Shown one piece after another: positions 15,575-22,881 of a stretch of 29,733 bases of DNA. The translations under genes were made by a program, and so were the position numbers. The notes below the pieces were generated by a model that saw nothing but the letters and a program-made list of their open reading frames with translations, ran no database searches and was not told where the DNA came from. This DNA comes from a virus. The stretch spans positions 1 to 29,733 of IMG/VR virus record IMGVR_UViG_3300028007_000007. The stretch is one strand, 5' to 3'. Numbering within the stretch: position 1 is the first letter of the stretch; every line of letters begins with the position of its first letter.

Positions 15575-16012
15575 CTACCGCCGCTGGCTCCGGCGACCAT
15601 TCGTGGCGGGCGGCGTCGCCGGCGCCGGCTCGCTCGGCGCGGCGCTCGATGCGGCGTCGGCCGCCGGGTCGGGCTGCGCGGCTGCCCGGGCGGCGTCTTC
15701 CGCCTCGCGCGCCTGGCGCTCCGCGTCCTCGCGCGCCTGGCGCTCCGCGTCGAGACCCTCGGCATCGGCCTGCCGCATCGCGTCGGCCGCGGCCGCGCCC
15801 AGCGCCAGGTAGTACGCCTTCCGGCCGGCCTCGACGTCGATCCGCCGGGTCCAGCCCTGCTGCACGCCCACCTCGAGCGGCGCTTCCACGAGGGCGGCGC
15901 GGCGGCACGTCCGGCCGAGATACTTGTGCGGCGTGAAGACGGGATACACGTCGCCACCGACGCGCACCTCGTCGCATCGCCCAGGAACCGGTACTTCGAA
16001 GATCGGCTGCAT
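15575..16012 (-). CDS. Protein with beta-rich head and Arg/Glu/Ala repeat tail
   Basis: A 145-residue protein starting at ATG 16012, with a GAGGAG site 11 bases upstream. An earlier in-frame start at 16063 lies inside a hairpin and is less likely. Residues 1-70 look beta-rich (IFEVPVPGRCDEVRVGGDVYPVF). Next comes a charged helix with a tandem unit (DAERQAREDAERQAREAED), then an Ala/Pro tail ending RRSQRR. I do not recognise a family. Position just before the connector suggests a small head or neck component. Confidence 0.72.
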   Translation of the reverse strand: MQPIFEVPVPGRCDEVRVGGDVYPVFTPHKYLGRTCRRAALVEAPLEVGVQQGWTRRIDVEAGRKAYYLALGAAAADAMRQADAEGLDAERQAREDAERQAREAEDAARAAAQPDPAADAASSAAPSEPAPATPPATNGRRSQRR

Positions 16013-16033
16013 GATTCGTTGGTCTCCTCTGTC

Positions 16034-16093
16034 GCACCGCAGGCGCCGGGATCCTGCTTTCACCCAGGAGGGCCCGGCGCCTGTCTGCGGTGC
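16034..16093 (-). terminator. Long hairpin between fibre A cassette and connector genes
   Basis: GCACCGCAG/CTGCGGTGC (9 bp) is stacked on GCGCCGGG/CCCGGCGC (8 bp) with a 4-base bulge on one side, and a small CCTG/CAGG-type top stem. It is the strongest inverted repeat in the window. It lies 55 bases after the 95-residue protein gene and just before the ribosome site of the next gene. There is no T-run, so an attenuator or RNA-processing/stability element is as likely as a terminator. Confidence 0.55.
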
Positions 16094-16148
16094 ACCGCTC
16101 GTGCGTGCTGCCGGGGCCCCGACCCGCCGACACGCCGTCGCGATCTCG

Positions 16149-16436
16149 TTACGTCGTCGGCACCCCCAACAGCTGCCGTGCCTCCTCCAGCAGGGGCAGG
16201 ACCTGCGCTTTGAGACCGGGGGGCGCCGCGATGAAGGCCGGGATCATCGGCTCGATCGACTGCCGCGCGATCTCCGCTGTACGCGCCTGCGCGTAGCTCG
16301 TCACGAGGTCCTGCACACGCGCATGCAGATACGCGGAGGGCGACGGCGCCGGATCCGCGCCCGATCGCTGAATGGCGTGCGCGAGCCCGGCGAGCTGCTC
16401 GTCCGTGAGATCGACTTCGAGCGTGATGCGAGGCAT
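16149..16436 (-). CDS. Small helical protein paired with fibre A
   Basis: A 95-residue protein starting at ATG 16436, with AAGGA about 6 bases upstream. It begins with a strand (MPRITLEVDLTDEQLAGL), then a long helix (AYLHARVQDLVTSYAQARTAEI), then a helical C-terminus (GLKAQVLPLLEEARQLLG). It follows fibre A by 10 bases, exactly as the 94-residue protein follows fibre B. Size and strand-helix-helix layout agree between the two, though identity is low by eye. Function is unknown; fibre folding or attachment is a guess from the pairing. Confidence 0.8.
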   Translation of the reverse strand: MPRITLEVDLTDEQLAGLAHAIQRSGADPAPSPSAYLHARVQDLVTSYAQARTAEIARQSIEPMIPAFIAAPPGLKAQVLPLLEEARQLLGVPTT

Positions 16437-16446
16437 ATGTGTTCCT

Positions 16447-17643
16447 TTACTTGGCGACCCAGCCGGTGTTGGTTCCGGTCCCCGATTCCTTGACGTAGAG
16501 GCTCGTGCCTGCACCGCCATCGGTGCGGTGGTAGATCGCCCCTACGGGAGCAGTGACAGCACCTTCAGGAGAGCCAGACCCCACGCGCTGATACATCGAC
16601 TGGAAGCTGGCAAACACAGAGTCGTCAGCAAGACGCACTTGGAGTTCCGCTCCATTTCGCTTCAGCCCCGGGAAGCTGCTCGTCGTGCCGCCGAACTGGA
16701 GGCGGTTGAAATCGTTTTCAGCGTTATTCGTGAGGCGTAGAACCCCGTCACTAGGGCTGGAAATTGCGCTCCTGCTGGTGAAATACAACACGCCAGCCAG
16801 ACTTTGAAAGCCGCCGATAAACAGATTTCGCGGTCTATTTGCTAAGCTCGCGCCGATGTCGTAAGTGTTGTCGGCGTCCGCAAGCAAATGGCCGCTGCCA
16901 TTGATCGTCCAACGGTCGGTATTGTTCGTGCGGAACTGAATGGCTGCGTTTCCTGCCGTTCCGAAGCGCATTGCGCGAGCCGTGCCGGTGCCTGCCTGCT
17001 GCACCATCACCGAGAAGCGGTCGCCGTCCCACCCTGCGTGGAGTCGTTCGTAGTTGCTCGCGTCTGTGAACGTGCCATAGAGTCTGAACGTCTGCGCGTT
17101 CGCCCCGCGCCGCAGCGCGAGGGTGTCCGCGGCATCGCGCACAACGGTGAGATCCGACGATCCTCCCGGCGTCCCCCACGACAGATTGCTTGCCGACGCA
17201 ATCTGGACTGATCCCGACGTTAGTGTGAGTTGGGTCGCACCACCCGAACCGAGATAGAGATAGCTCGTCCCACTTCGGAACTGCGTCCACGTCGAACCGC
17301 TCCCGCCGTTCTCAATCAAGAGCGCATTCACCCCGCTCATGGCGAGGTTCACTTGGTTGCTGGCCCGATACCAACCCGTGTTTGTGCTATTGCCGAAGGT
17401 GAAGGACGGCGCGGACGCGCTGCCATCGCCCACGCGGACGGCCGCGCCGATTGAGAGGATGTCAGTCGTCTTGTTGAACGTCAGGCCGGATGTCGCCCCG
17501 AACGTCCCGCCGTCGTTGAAGATGACCTGGGTGTCGACGCCGGGGATGGCGAGCGTCGCGCGTGCCGGGATGATCTCCACCTGTCCGGCCGCTGGGCGGA
17601 CGACGGCTACGACGAGCGCGAGCGCGAGGACGGTCCGTCTCAC
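16447..17643 (-). CDS. Tail fibre-like protein A with signal peptide
   Basis: A 398-residue protein starting at GTG 17643, coupled to the upstream gene by a GTGA overlap. It opens with a signal peptide (RRTVLALALVVAVVRPAAGQ). It then has the repeated motifs of phage fibre/virion structural proteins: PSFTFGNSTNTGWYR, TNNTDRWTINGSGHLLADADNTYDIGAS, NRPRNLFIGG. It ends with the well-known segment GAIYHRTDGGAGTSLYVKESGT and GWVAK. These repeats suggest a beta-rich trimeric fibre. Two features are odd. It lies between capsid and connector genes, not near the tail tip. Its base composition is also lower in GC than its neighbours, pointing to a different history. Confidence 0.85.
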   Translation of the reverse strand: MRRTVLALALVVAVVRPAAGQVEIIPARATLAIPGVDTQVIFNDGGTFGATSGLTFNKTTDILSIGAAVRVGDGSASAPSFTFGNSTNTGWYRASNQVNLAMSGVNALLIENGGSGSTWTQFRSGTSYLYLGSGGATQLTLTSGSVQIASASNLSWGTPGGSSDLTVVRDAADTLALRRGANAQTFRLYGTFTDASNYERLHAGWDGDRFSVMVQQAGTGTARAMRFGTAGNAAIQFRTNNTDRWTINGSGHLLADADNTYDIGASLANRPRNLFIGGFQSLAGVLYFTSRSAISSPSDGVLRLTNNAENDFNRLQFGGTTSSFPGLKRNGAELQVRLADDSVFASFQSMYQRVGSGSPEGAVTAPVGAIYHRTDGGAGTSLYVKESGTGTNTGWVAK

Positions 17644-18011
17644 GGCTCCTGCCCTTTCGGCGGCGTCGGCGCGCGCACGAGCGTCTTCGTCTGCCAGTCG
17701 AACGTGTCGCCCTTCTCCGGGTCCCCGCCGAGGGCGCGCACCATCTTCTCGCCGAGGGTCTTCTGTCGGGCCGTGAGCTGCTGGGTGAGGAGCTGCGCTT
17801 CGAGCGCGAGCGCGTCGTTCGAGGCTTTGGCGAGGTTGGCGCGCAGCTGCGCGTTCTCGACCGTGAGCGCAAACACTTCGAGCTCGAGCTCCAGTTCCCG
17901 CGTCAGGGTCGGCTTGGCCGGTGCCTCCGACGGCGCCGCAGCTTGCTGCGCCGACGCGGCACTCAGCAGGCTGCAGCACATCACAATCGTCCAGACGGCG
18001 CGGAAGGTCAT
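17640..18011 (-). CDS. Exported coiled-coil protein
   Basis: A 123-residue protein whose ATG overlaps the previous stop by 4 bases. Residues 1-22 form a Sec signal peptide (FRAVWTIVMCCSLLSAASAQ). The mature protein is a long charged helix (LTRELELELEVFALTVENAQLRAN, then ASNDALALEAQLLTQQL) likely to form a coiled coil, with a short C-terminal tail (DTFDWQTKTLVRAPTPPKGQEP). No family recognised. It is encoded directly upstream of fibre A and may be its periplasmic or structural partner. It has no lipobox, so a spanin role is not supported. Confidence 0.78.
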   Translation of the reverse strand: MTFRAVWTIVMCCSLLSAASAQQAAAPSEAPAKPTLTRELELELEVFALTVENAQLRANLAKASNDALALEAQLLTQQLTARQKTLGEKMVRALGGDPEKGDTFDWQTKTLVRAPTPPKGQEP

Positions 18012-18385
18012 CGTGCACACTCCAGCGGCAACTTGCCGCTCGTCGCGCCGGTGCGAATGGCGCGGAAGGTTTCCAGATTCGAGGTACCGCGAATCACGAT
18101 CGTGTCGCCGACCTCCAGCAGGATCCCGTCCGACGCCGTGGGCGTCGCACTGGTCCAGTACCGGACCTGCGCGGTTTCGAGGCGGCCGCGGCACTCGCGC
18201 GCGACTTCGCCCGTGGCTGTGGTGATCGTCGCCGGCGCGATCCGCGTGGGCTGGTCCGTGATGGTCAGCGTTTCGCGCGAGATCACCTGCTGGGCGCCGA
18301 GCACCGCCATCAGGGCGCACACGGCGCCGCCGATGGTCAGGGCGATCAGCCGCGCCCGCGGTCCGGGAGAACGATGACGACGCAT
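18008..18385 (-). CDS. Small exported or anchored protein after the capsid gene
   Basis: A 125-residue protein starting at ATG 18385, with AAGG about 7 bases upstream. It has a basic start (RRHRSPGPRARL), then a hydrophobic segment (IALTIGGAVCALMAVLGAQQ) that could be a cleaved signal or an anchor. A beta-rich part follows (LTITDQPTRIAPATITTATGE, ILLEVGDTIVIRGTSNLETFRAI). Two cysteines (CRGRLE and LECAR) could form a disulfide outside the cytoplasm. The size and place after the major capsid gene recall capsid decoration proteins, but the leader argues otherwise. Function unknown. Confidence 0.75.
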   Translation of the reverse strand: MRRHRSPGPRARLIALTIGGAVCALMAVLGAQQVISRETLTITDQPTRIAPATITTATGEVARECRGRLETAQVRYWTSATPTASDGILLEVGDTIVIRGTSNLETFRAIRTGATSGKLPLECAR

Positions 18386-18424
18386 CAGTACGCCTTGTGA
18401 AGAGGGGGAGCCGACAGACCGGAA

Positions 18425-18458
18425 GGCTCGGCTCCCAGCGCGCGCCAGGAACCGAGCC
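18425..18458 (-). terminator. Hairpin after the major capsid gene
   Basis: GGCTCGG pairs with CCGAGCC around a GC-rich loop, 13 bases after the capsid stop. The transcript continues TTCCGGTCTG without a real T-run. An alternative pairing GGGAGCC/GGCTCCC with downstream bases is also possible. It is likely an attenuator or 3'-end stabiliser of the abundant capsid message. Confidence 0.5.
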
Positions 18459-18471
18459 TCACGATCGCGAT

Positions 18472-19881
18472 CTACGCCCGACGGGCGATGTTCCGGATCA
18501 CCGCATTGGCGCCGGGGAAGTAGATCTTCACCGCCTCGTCGACGAGGACCTCGAAGTCCCACGCCGGACGGGTCGGCGGGTAGTCGATCTGCATCCACTC
18601 CTGGAGCGTCTCGATCTCGATCGGGTTGTCGATGTCGCTCGCGGAGAACGGCATCTCGAACGTGAAGATCCCGATCGTCCCCTGCTGCTGGTACGGGTGC
18701 ACCTCGATCGGGATGGCCTTCCCGGTCGCCTTGTTGATGTAGTGCGTCACCCGATAGCCGCCGGTGACGGACGACTGGTCGTCGTTCCGCGTGACGTACA
18801 GCGTCGGGCCGCCGTTGGCGGCGAGCACGAGCTGCGTGATCTTGATGGACTCCTCGGAGTTCACCGAGATCAGGTCCGGATCCGTCCGGTACTCGTCCCA
18901 CATGTTCTGCAGGACGCCGTCGACGTCGTCGAGCGACAGCTGCGTGCCGGTGCCCAGGACGCCGGTCGGCAGGGTCTTGTTGATGTTGAACTGGCCGTCG
19001 AGCTGCGCGAACAGCCCGTCGAACGCCAGCACGTCACCGCCGTTGCCGGTGTCGGCCGCCTTCACGGCCGCGACGTCGACGCCGGTGCCCTTCAGCGCGC
19101 TGATCGCGACGCTGTTGATGCGGGTCACCGCCTCGAGGCGGCAGTTGGCGTCGGCGCCCACGCCGACGTACCACTCGTAGCGGCTCGCCCCCTCGACGTA
19201 CGGCACCGAGGCCGTGATGATCGAGTCGTTGCCGTTGGCCACGGCACCGGTGGACACCGCCGCCGAGAAGCGGCCCTTGGCCGTCAGGCCTTCGCCCGGC
19301 ATGTGGCCCACGGCGCGCACGTGCACGTTGTACGTCGCGTCGGCCACCGTGCCGCCGCCGTTGATGACGGCGACCGTGGGGTTGGTCACCGCCGGCAGCG
19401 CCGCGTTGCGGCCGCCGAGGATCCCCTGCTCCTCGCGGATGATCCCGGTCTTCAGCAACCGCTGGATGGTCCGCGCCTTCACGTCCTCGAACGAGCGGCC
19501 AGCCCACTGGCTCTTGAACGTCACCTCGTCGCCGAGGGAGATCGTCTTGAACGCGGCGTTCCTGTCGGTCACCGTGACCGACACCTTCGCCGCCTTGACC
19601 CCTTCCGCGGTGAAGACGGCCGACTTCGCGGTGTCGAGCGACCGGATGACCTTCCAGTTGACCGCGGTGCCGCCCTTCGTGTTCCCGACGCGCGGGATGC
19701 GGTTGCGCAGCGGCGAGTACGCCGGCTGGAGGAGCCGCGCGATCGGCTCGAGGTTGTACGCCACCAGGCCGGTGGCGGTGTTGACTTCCTTGCGGACGGA
19801 GCTGTACGGCTCGCCTCCGCCTTTCAGGATCTCGGTGATCTTCGTCACCGCCTCCTGGGTGAGCTCCTGGATGTTCTTCAT
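18472..19881 (-). CDS. Major capsid protein with inserted domain
   Basis: A 469-residue protein starting at ATG 19881, with GGAG 9 bases upstream. The N-terminal part (LVAYNLEPIARLLQPAYSPL, RNRIPRVG), a strand pair (AVNWKVIRSLDTAK) and the C-terminal region (GIFTFEMPFSASDIDNPIEI, then DEAVKIYFPGANAVIRNI) fit an HK97-fold capsid subunit. Residues about 163-270 look like an inserted Ig/Fn3-like domain (TVADATYNVHVRAVGHMPGEG, then ASRYEWYVGV) of the type that decorates capsid surfaces. The gene sits directly after the protease, as in HK97-like phages. There is no separate scaffold gene; the long tail of the protease may fill that role. Confidence 0.88.
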   Translation of the reverse strand: MKNIQELTQEAVTKITEILKGGGEPYSSVRKEVNTATGLVAYNLEPIARLLQPAYSPLRNRIPRVGNTKGGTAVNWKVIRSLDTAKSAVFTAEGVKAAKVSVTVTDRNAAFKTISLGDEVTFKSQWAGRSFEDVKARTIQRLLKTGIIREEQGILGGRNAALPAVTNPTVAVINGGGTVADATYNVHVRAVGHMPGEGLTAKGRFSAAVSTGAVANGNDSIITASVPYVEGASRYEWYVGVGADANCRLEAVTRINSVAISALKGTGVDVAAVKAADTGNGGDVLAFDGLFAQLDGQFNINKTLPTGVLGTGTQLSLDDVDGVLQNMWDEYRTDPDLISVNSEESIKITQLVLAANGGPTLYVTRNDDQSSVTGGYRVTHYINKATGKAIPIEVHPYQQQGTIGIFTFEMPFSASDIDNPIEIETLQEWMQIDYPPTRPAWDFEVLVDEAVKIYFPGANAVIRNIARRA

Positions 19882-19942
19882 GGTCGTGTACTCCGTGACT
19901 CCATGCCGCGGCGACGCGGCGAAACTGTGTGCGTGCAGGTCC

Positions 19943-21601
19943 TCAGGATGGCCGGCGCGATTCCGACTGCCGCATCACGACGGCGCCGGCGCCAGTCGTG
20001 TGGTGGAACTTCAGGAGGTTCTCGGCGATGCGATCGCGCTCCTCCTGGGTCTTGGCGTCCTTGGCCAGCTGCTGGGCGAACGCCTCCACGGCAGCCGGGT
20101 CCACCCCGGCGAAATCCGCGAGGCCGGTGTTGCCGATCGATTTGTGCACCGGCGTGCCCTCGGTGCCGGTGGCCCGGGCCTTCGGCCCGCCGGGCGCGGG
20201 TTCGTTCGACAGCCTCTCGACGCGCGCCTGCAGCTCCGCGATCGCCGCGTCGGATGCCGCCTTCTGCGCGCGCATCGCCTCGTCGGACGTCGCCTTGTGA
20301 GCCTGCAGCGCCTGGTCGACGGCTGCCTTCACGATCGCCTGCACGGCCTCGGTGTCGAGGCCGGCGGCCTGCTGGACGGGCGTCGCCGGCGTGCCGTCGG
20401 CGCGCTTCGTGGCGGACTCGACGCACTTCGCGCAATCCGTGGCGCCGAGCGTGACCGCCGTGTCGTGCATCGCCTGGATCATCTGGGTGTCCGCCTTCGA
20501 GTGGCGGGCGCCCGCCTTGGCGATCCACAGCTGGCCGGTGTGATCGAGCTTCTGGAAGACGATCGGCAGCGCGAACGCGGCCTGCTCGACGAGCGCCGCG
20601 CGGCGGGTGATCGCCGCGTTCTCGATCGAGACGCCGGCGGCCTCGGCGTCGAAGTCCGCGAACTGCGCGTTGAATTCGGACAGCAGGTACGCGATCACGA
20701 GCTCGATCGCGGTTCGCAGGACCTGCAGCTGCGCCTTGTCGGTCGTGGCGTCCTCGTCGGCGCTCTCGGCGTCGCGGGCCTTCCACCACTCCTCGGCGAG
20801 GATCCGCTCGAGCAGCGCGATCGCGCCGAGCGTCTGCTCGATGTTGTAGGGGGTCGGGTAGGACCGCTTCTCGACCGATCCGGCGGGGACCTCCGGCAGC
20901 GGTGCCGTGAGCTTCGGCTCGGCGGCCTTCAGGACCTCGAGGGCGCGGGGCGCGTCGGCGAGCTTCGCCAGCAGCTCCGCGAACTGAGCCGGCACGACGA
21001 GCACGCGCGGCTGCGCGGCCTTGTCGGCGCTGCACGTGCAATCCGCCTTCGCCTTCTGGCAGTCGGCGCAGGCCTCGTCGCCCTTCTCGACGTCCTCCGG
21101 CTGCACGTCCGTCGGGTGACCGTCGACCATCTTCACGACCTCGAACCTCGCCGTCGGGCAGGCGCCGCTGTCGACGAGCGAGATCTCGTGGAGCTTGTTG
21201 AGGAAAATCCGCTTCTCCTCGCTGCCGTCCGCCTTCTTCGAGATGACGCGCTTGCCGGTACCGCCGATGGAGTACATCGAGAGGGTGCCGTCCTCGACCT
21301 TCGCCCAGGTGTCCGGCGCGCCCTTCGAGATCCGCGCGCGGAGGATCGTGGCCTTCGCCGCGTCGTCGCTTTCCACCCGCACCGCCTTGCCGACGGCGAT
21401 CGGCTGGTGCATCTCACGGATGTTGCCCGGCCACTCCAGGAGGACGGCCTTCATCGACTCGTGATCGACCACTTCGCCGTGGACGTCGACCACCTCCTGC
21501 GTGCAGATCCCCTCGACCTCCCGCTTCTCCTTGTCGACCTTCGCGATGCGGACGGAGAAGTGGACGGGGATGTCCTGCTCGATCACCTGGCCTGCGTTCA
21601 T
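19943..21601 (-). CDS. Prohead protease fused to a scaffold-like region
   Basis: A 552-residue protein. I choose ATG 21601 (ACGAGG site 5 bases upstream) over a TTG at 21634. The N-terminal 160 residues match the HK97-type prohead protease: His65 in REMHQPIAVGK, Ser111 in MYSIGGTGK and Glu139 in LHEISLVDSGACP are the likely catalytic triad. The remaining ~390 residues are helical and charged (EELLAKL-like and ALQAHKATSDEAMRAQKAASDA segments), typical of scaffolds. The stretch at 178-190 (CADCQKAKADCTC) holds four cysteines, an unusual feature for this family. The protease should cut the capsid precursor and the scaffold during head maturation. Confidence 0.87.
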   Translation of the reverse strand: MNAGQVIEQDIPVHFSVRIAKVDKEKREVEGICTQEVVDVHGEVVDHESMKAVLLEWPGNIREMHQPIAVGKAVRVESDDAAKATILRARISKGAPDTWAKVEDGTLSMYSIGGTGKRVISKKADGSEEKRIFLNKLHEISLVDSGACPTARFEVVKMVDGHPTDVQPEDVEKGDEACADCQKAKADCTCSADKAAQPRVLVVPAQFAELLAKLADAPRALEVLKAAEPKLTAPLPEVPAGSVEKRSYPTPYNIEQTLGAIALLERILAEEWWKARDAESADEDATTDKAQLQVLRTAIELVIAYLLSEFNAQFADFDAEAAGVSIENAAITRRAALVEQAAFALPIVFQKLDHTGQLWIAKAGARHSKADTQMIQAMHDTAVTLGATDCAKCVESATKRADGTPATPVQQAAGLDTEAVQAIVKAAVDQALQAHKATSDEAMRAQKAASDAAIAELQARVERLSNEPAPGGPKARATGTEGTPVHKSIGNTGLADFAGVDPAAVEAFAQQLAKDAKTQEERDRIAENLLKFHHTTGAGAVVMRQSESRRPS

Positions 21602-21630
21602 GAGTGCCTCGTGAGAAACGGAGCCGCCAA

Positions 21631-21707
21631 ACAAAAAGCCGCCGCAACCGGCCGCGGCCGCAGATCGCGCTGCGGGCGCCGGGTGCGAGCGGCTCTAGCT
21701 CGCGGCT
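21631..21707 (-). terminator. Terminator-like hairpin upstream of the protease gene
   Basis: In the transcript, AGCCGC (two copies, near 21707 and 21694) can pair with GCGGCT, which is followed by TTTTGTTTG. Inner CGCAG/CTGCG and GCGAGC/GCTCGC stems add stability. It occupies part of the 222-base gap 21602-21823 between the MuF-like and protease genes. The rest of that gap shows CCCGGG palindromes and no coding frame I can support. A promoter for the capsid genes could lie here but no clear -35/-10 pair is visible. Confidence 0.55.
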
Positions 21708-21823
21708 CTCCTCTGGCGTTGTCGATCCTGGCAGCGGAGAGCCCCACTGCCGCAACCCGGGTTCATGAGGCCCGGGCGGACCGACGACCTGAAATCTGAA
21801 TGAGCCCTCTCTCAGGGCAAGGT

Positions 21824-22450
21824 TCATTCCCGGTCCGACTCCTCCTCCTCGACCGGGAAAAAGGCCCGCACGCAGTTCGGGTGCGCGATCGGGTTGTTCA
21901 GGCACTTCGTCCCGCTCCACACCTGCCCGTTGGCGGCGGCGCACTCCGGATCGTCGGTGCCATCGATGACCTCGAAGCTCTTGAACCCCGCCTGCTCGGC
22001 GCCGAGGACCGCCCCGTGGTTGTAGGCGATCGCGCTCTCGGTCCGCGCGATCCGCAGCGCGCGGAAGACCTCGTAGTGCTCGTAGGTCTTGCGCACGGCC
22101 CCGAGGATGCGATCGGCGAGCGTCGCCGGCGTCAGGTCGTCGCCGCCCTCGAGCGCCCGGGTGACGGTGCGGATCACGTCTTTTTGTGATGTCCGCGACA
22201 ACTGTGTAATCCGCTCGCCGAGGTATGCCGTCATGTGCTTCTGCAGGAACGGGTCGTCCTGATTGAACGTGACGTCGTGCGCCGCGGCCGCGGCGGTCCC
22301 CTGGCCGACCACGAGATCGCGATACACCTGCTCGAGCTCCGGAGCGAGCTGCTGGTTCCACTCGGCCCAGGGGAAGGATTTCACGAGCGCGCGCAGCTGC
22401 TTCGCAGTGATCGGCCGCTTTTTCGGCGGGTCCTTCTTCTCGACGATCAC
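21824..22450 (-). CDS. MuF-like minor head protein
   Basis: A 208-residue protein starting at GTG 22450, with GGAG 9 bases upstream and a GTGA overlap with the upstream gene. An upstream extension of the frame to 22612 lies inside that gene and is not needed. The C-terminal half carries the SPP1 gp7/Mu gpF head morphogenesis signature: FRALRIARTESAIAYNHGAVLGAEQAG, then DGTDDPECAAANGQVW and HPNCVRAFFP, with Cys/His at the usual places. The N-terminal half is helical (PWAEWNQQLAPELEQVYRDL). These proteins bind the portal inside the head and may be ejected with the DNA. No toxin domain is fused. Confidence 0.88.
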   Translation of the reverse strand: MIVEKKDPPKKRPITAKQLRALVKSFPWAEWNQQLAPELEQVYRDLVVGQGTAAAAAHDVTFNQDDPFLQKHMTAYLGERITQLSRTSQKDVIRTVTRALEGGDDLTPATLADRILGAVRKTYEHYEVFRALRIARTESAIAYNHGAVLGAEQAGFKSFEVIDGTDDPECAAANGQVWSGTKCLNNPIAHPNCVRAFFPVEEEESDRE

Positions 22451-22881
22451 GGCCGGTGCTCCAGCGCGAAGCAGAACGGATCCGGCTTGCCCTCGAACAG
22501 CGTGCGCTCGCCCGGCGCGCACACGCAGCCAGGGAACAGGTCCGCGTGCGGCATCGCCGCGGCCAGCATCCGGTAGGCTTCCGTGGCGTGGTGCTCCGCT
22601 TGGAACTCGCACACGAAGGCGCTACGCCGACGCAGATGAAACGTGGTGCGACCGCACCAGCGACAGGGCAGCGGCACAGCGCTGATCTTCGCCGGCGCCG
22701 GCCGCGGCACGAGGAGCCGGTCGTCGATCGGCGGTACCGGTACCGGCGGCCGCCGGCGCAGACGCTGGACGACGCGGCCGCATCCCTTCAGCAGCAGGAT
22801 CGTGCCGAGCACGACCACCAGCACGGTGAACCAGGCCACCGCGGCGATCGCCGTCCCGACCCGTCCGACGGTCCTCACCAT
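22447..22881 (-). CDS. Membrane-anchored Cys/His protein
   Basis: A 144-residue protein starting at ATG 22881, overlapping the ParB-like gene by 7 bases. An upstream in-frame GTG at 22893 is less likely. Residues 10-31 form one membrane helix (AIAAVAWFTVLVVVLGTILL), followed by a basic, Pro-rich linker. A Cys/His-rich part follows: CRWCG at 73-77, C91, HH at 97-98, and C119/C121. The basic flank after the helix predicts a cytoplasmic C-terminus where zinc could bind. No family recognised. A membrane protein placed between portal and MuF genes is unusual. Confidence 0.78.
   Translation of the reverse strand: MVRTVGRVGTAIAAVAWFTVLVVVLGTILLLKGCGRVVQRLRRRPPVPVPPIDDRLLVPRPAPAKISAVPLPCRWCGRTTFHLRRRSAFVCEFQAEHHATEAYRMLAAAMPHADLFPGCVCAPGERTLFEGKPDPFCFALEHRP

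Noticed and set aside
17640-18011. Spanin candidate (exported coiled-coil protein)
   Set aside because: It has a cleavable signal and coiled coil but no lipobox or inner-membrane anchor, and it is far from the lysis genes.
18397-20454. Long plus-strand open frame of 685 codons opposite the capsid gene
   Set aside because: It mirrors the capsid and protease genes in the antisense frame, is Arg/Asp/Val/His-rich, and has no domain-like sequence. High GC makes such shadows common.
21637-21707. tRNA-like fold suspected in the GC-rich gap before the protease
   Set aside because: The stems do not give a cloverleaf with an anticodon arm or the conserved TTC loop; a terminator-like hairpin explains it better.
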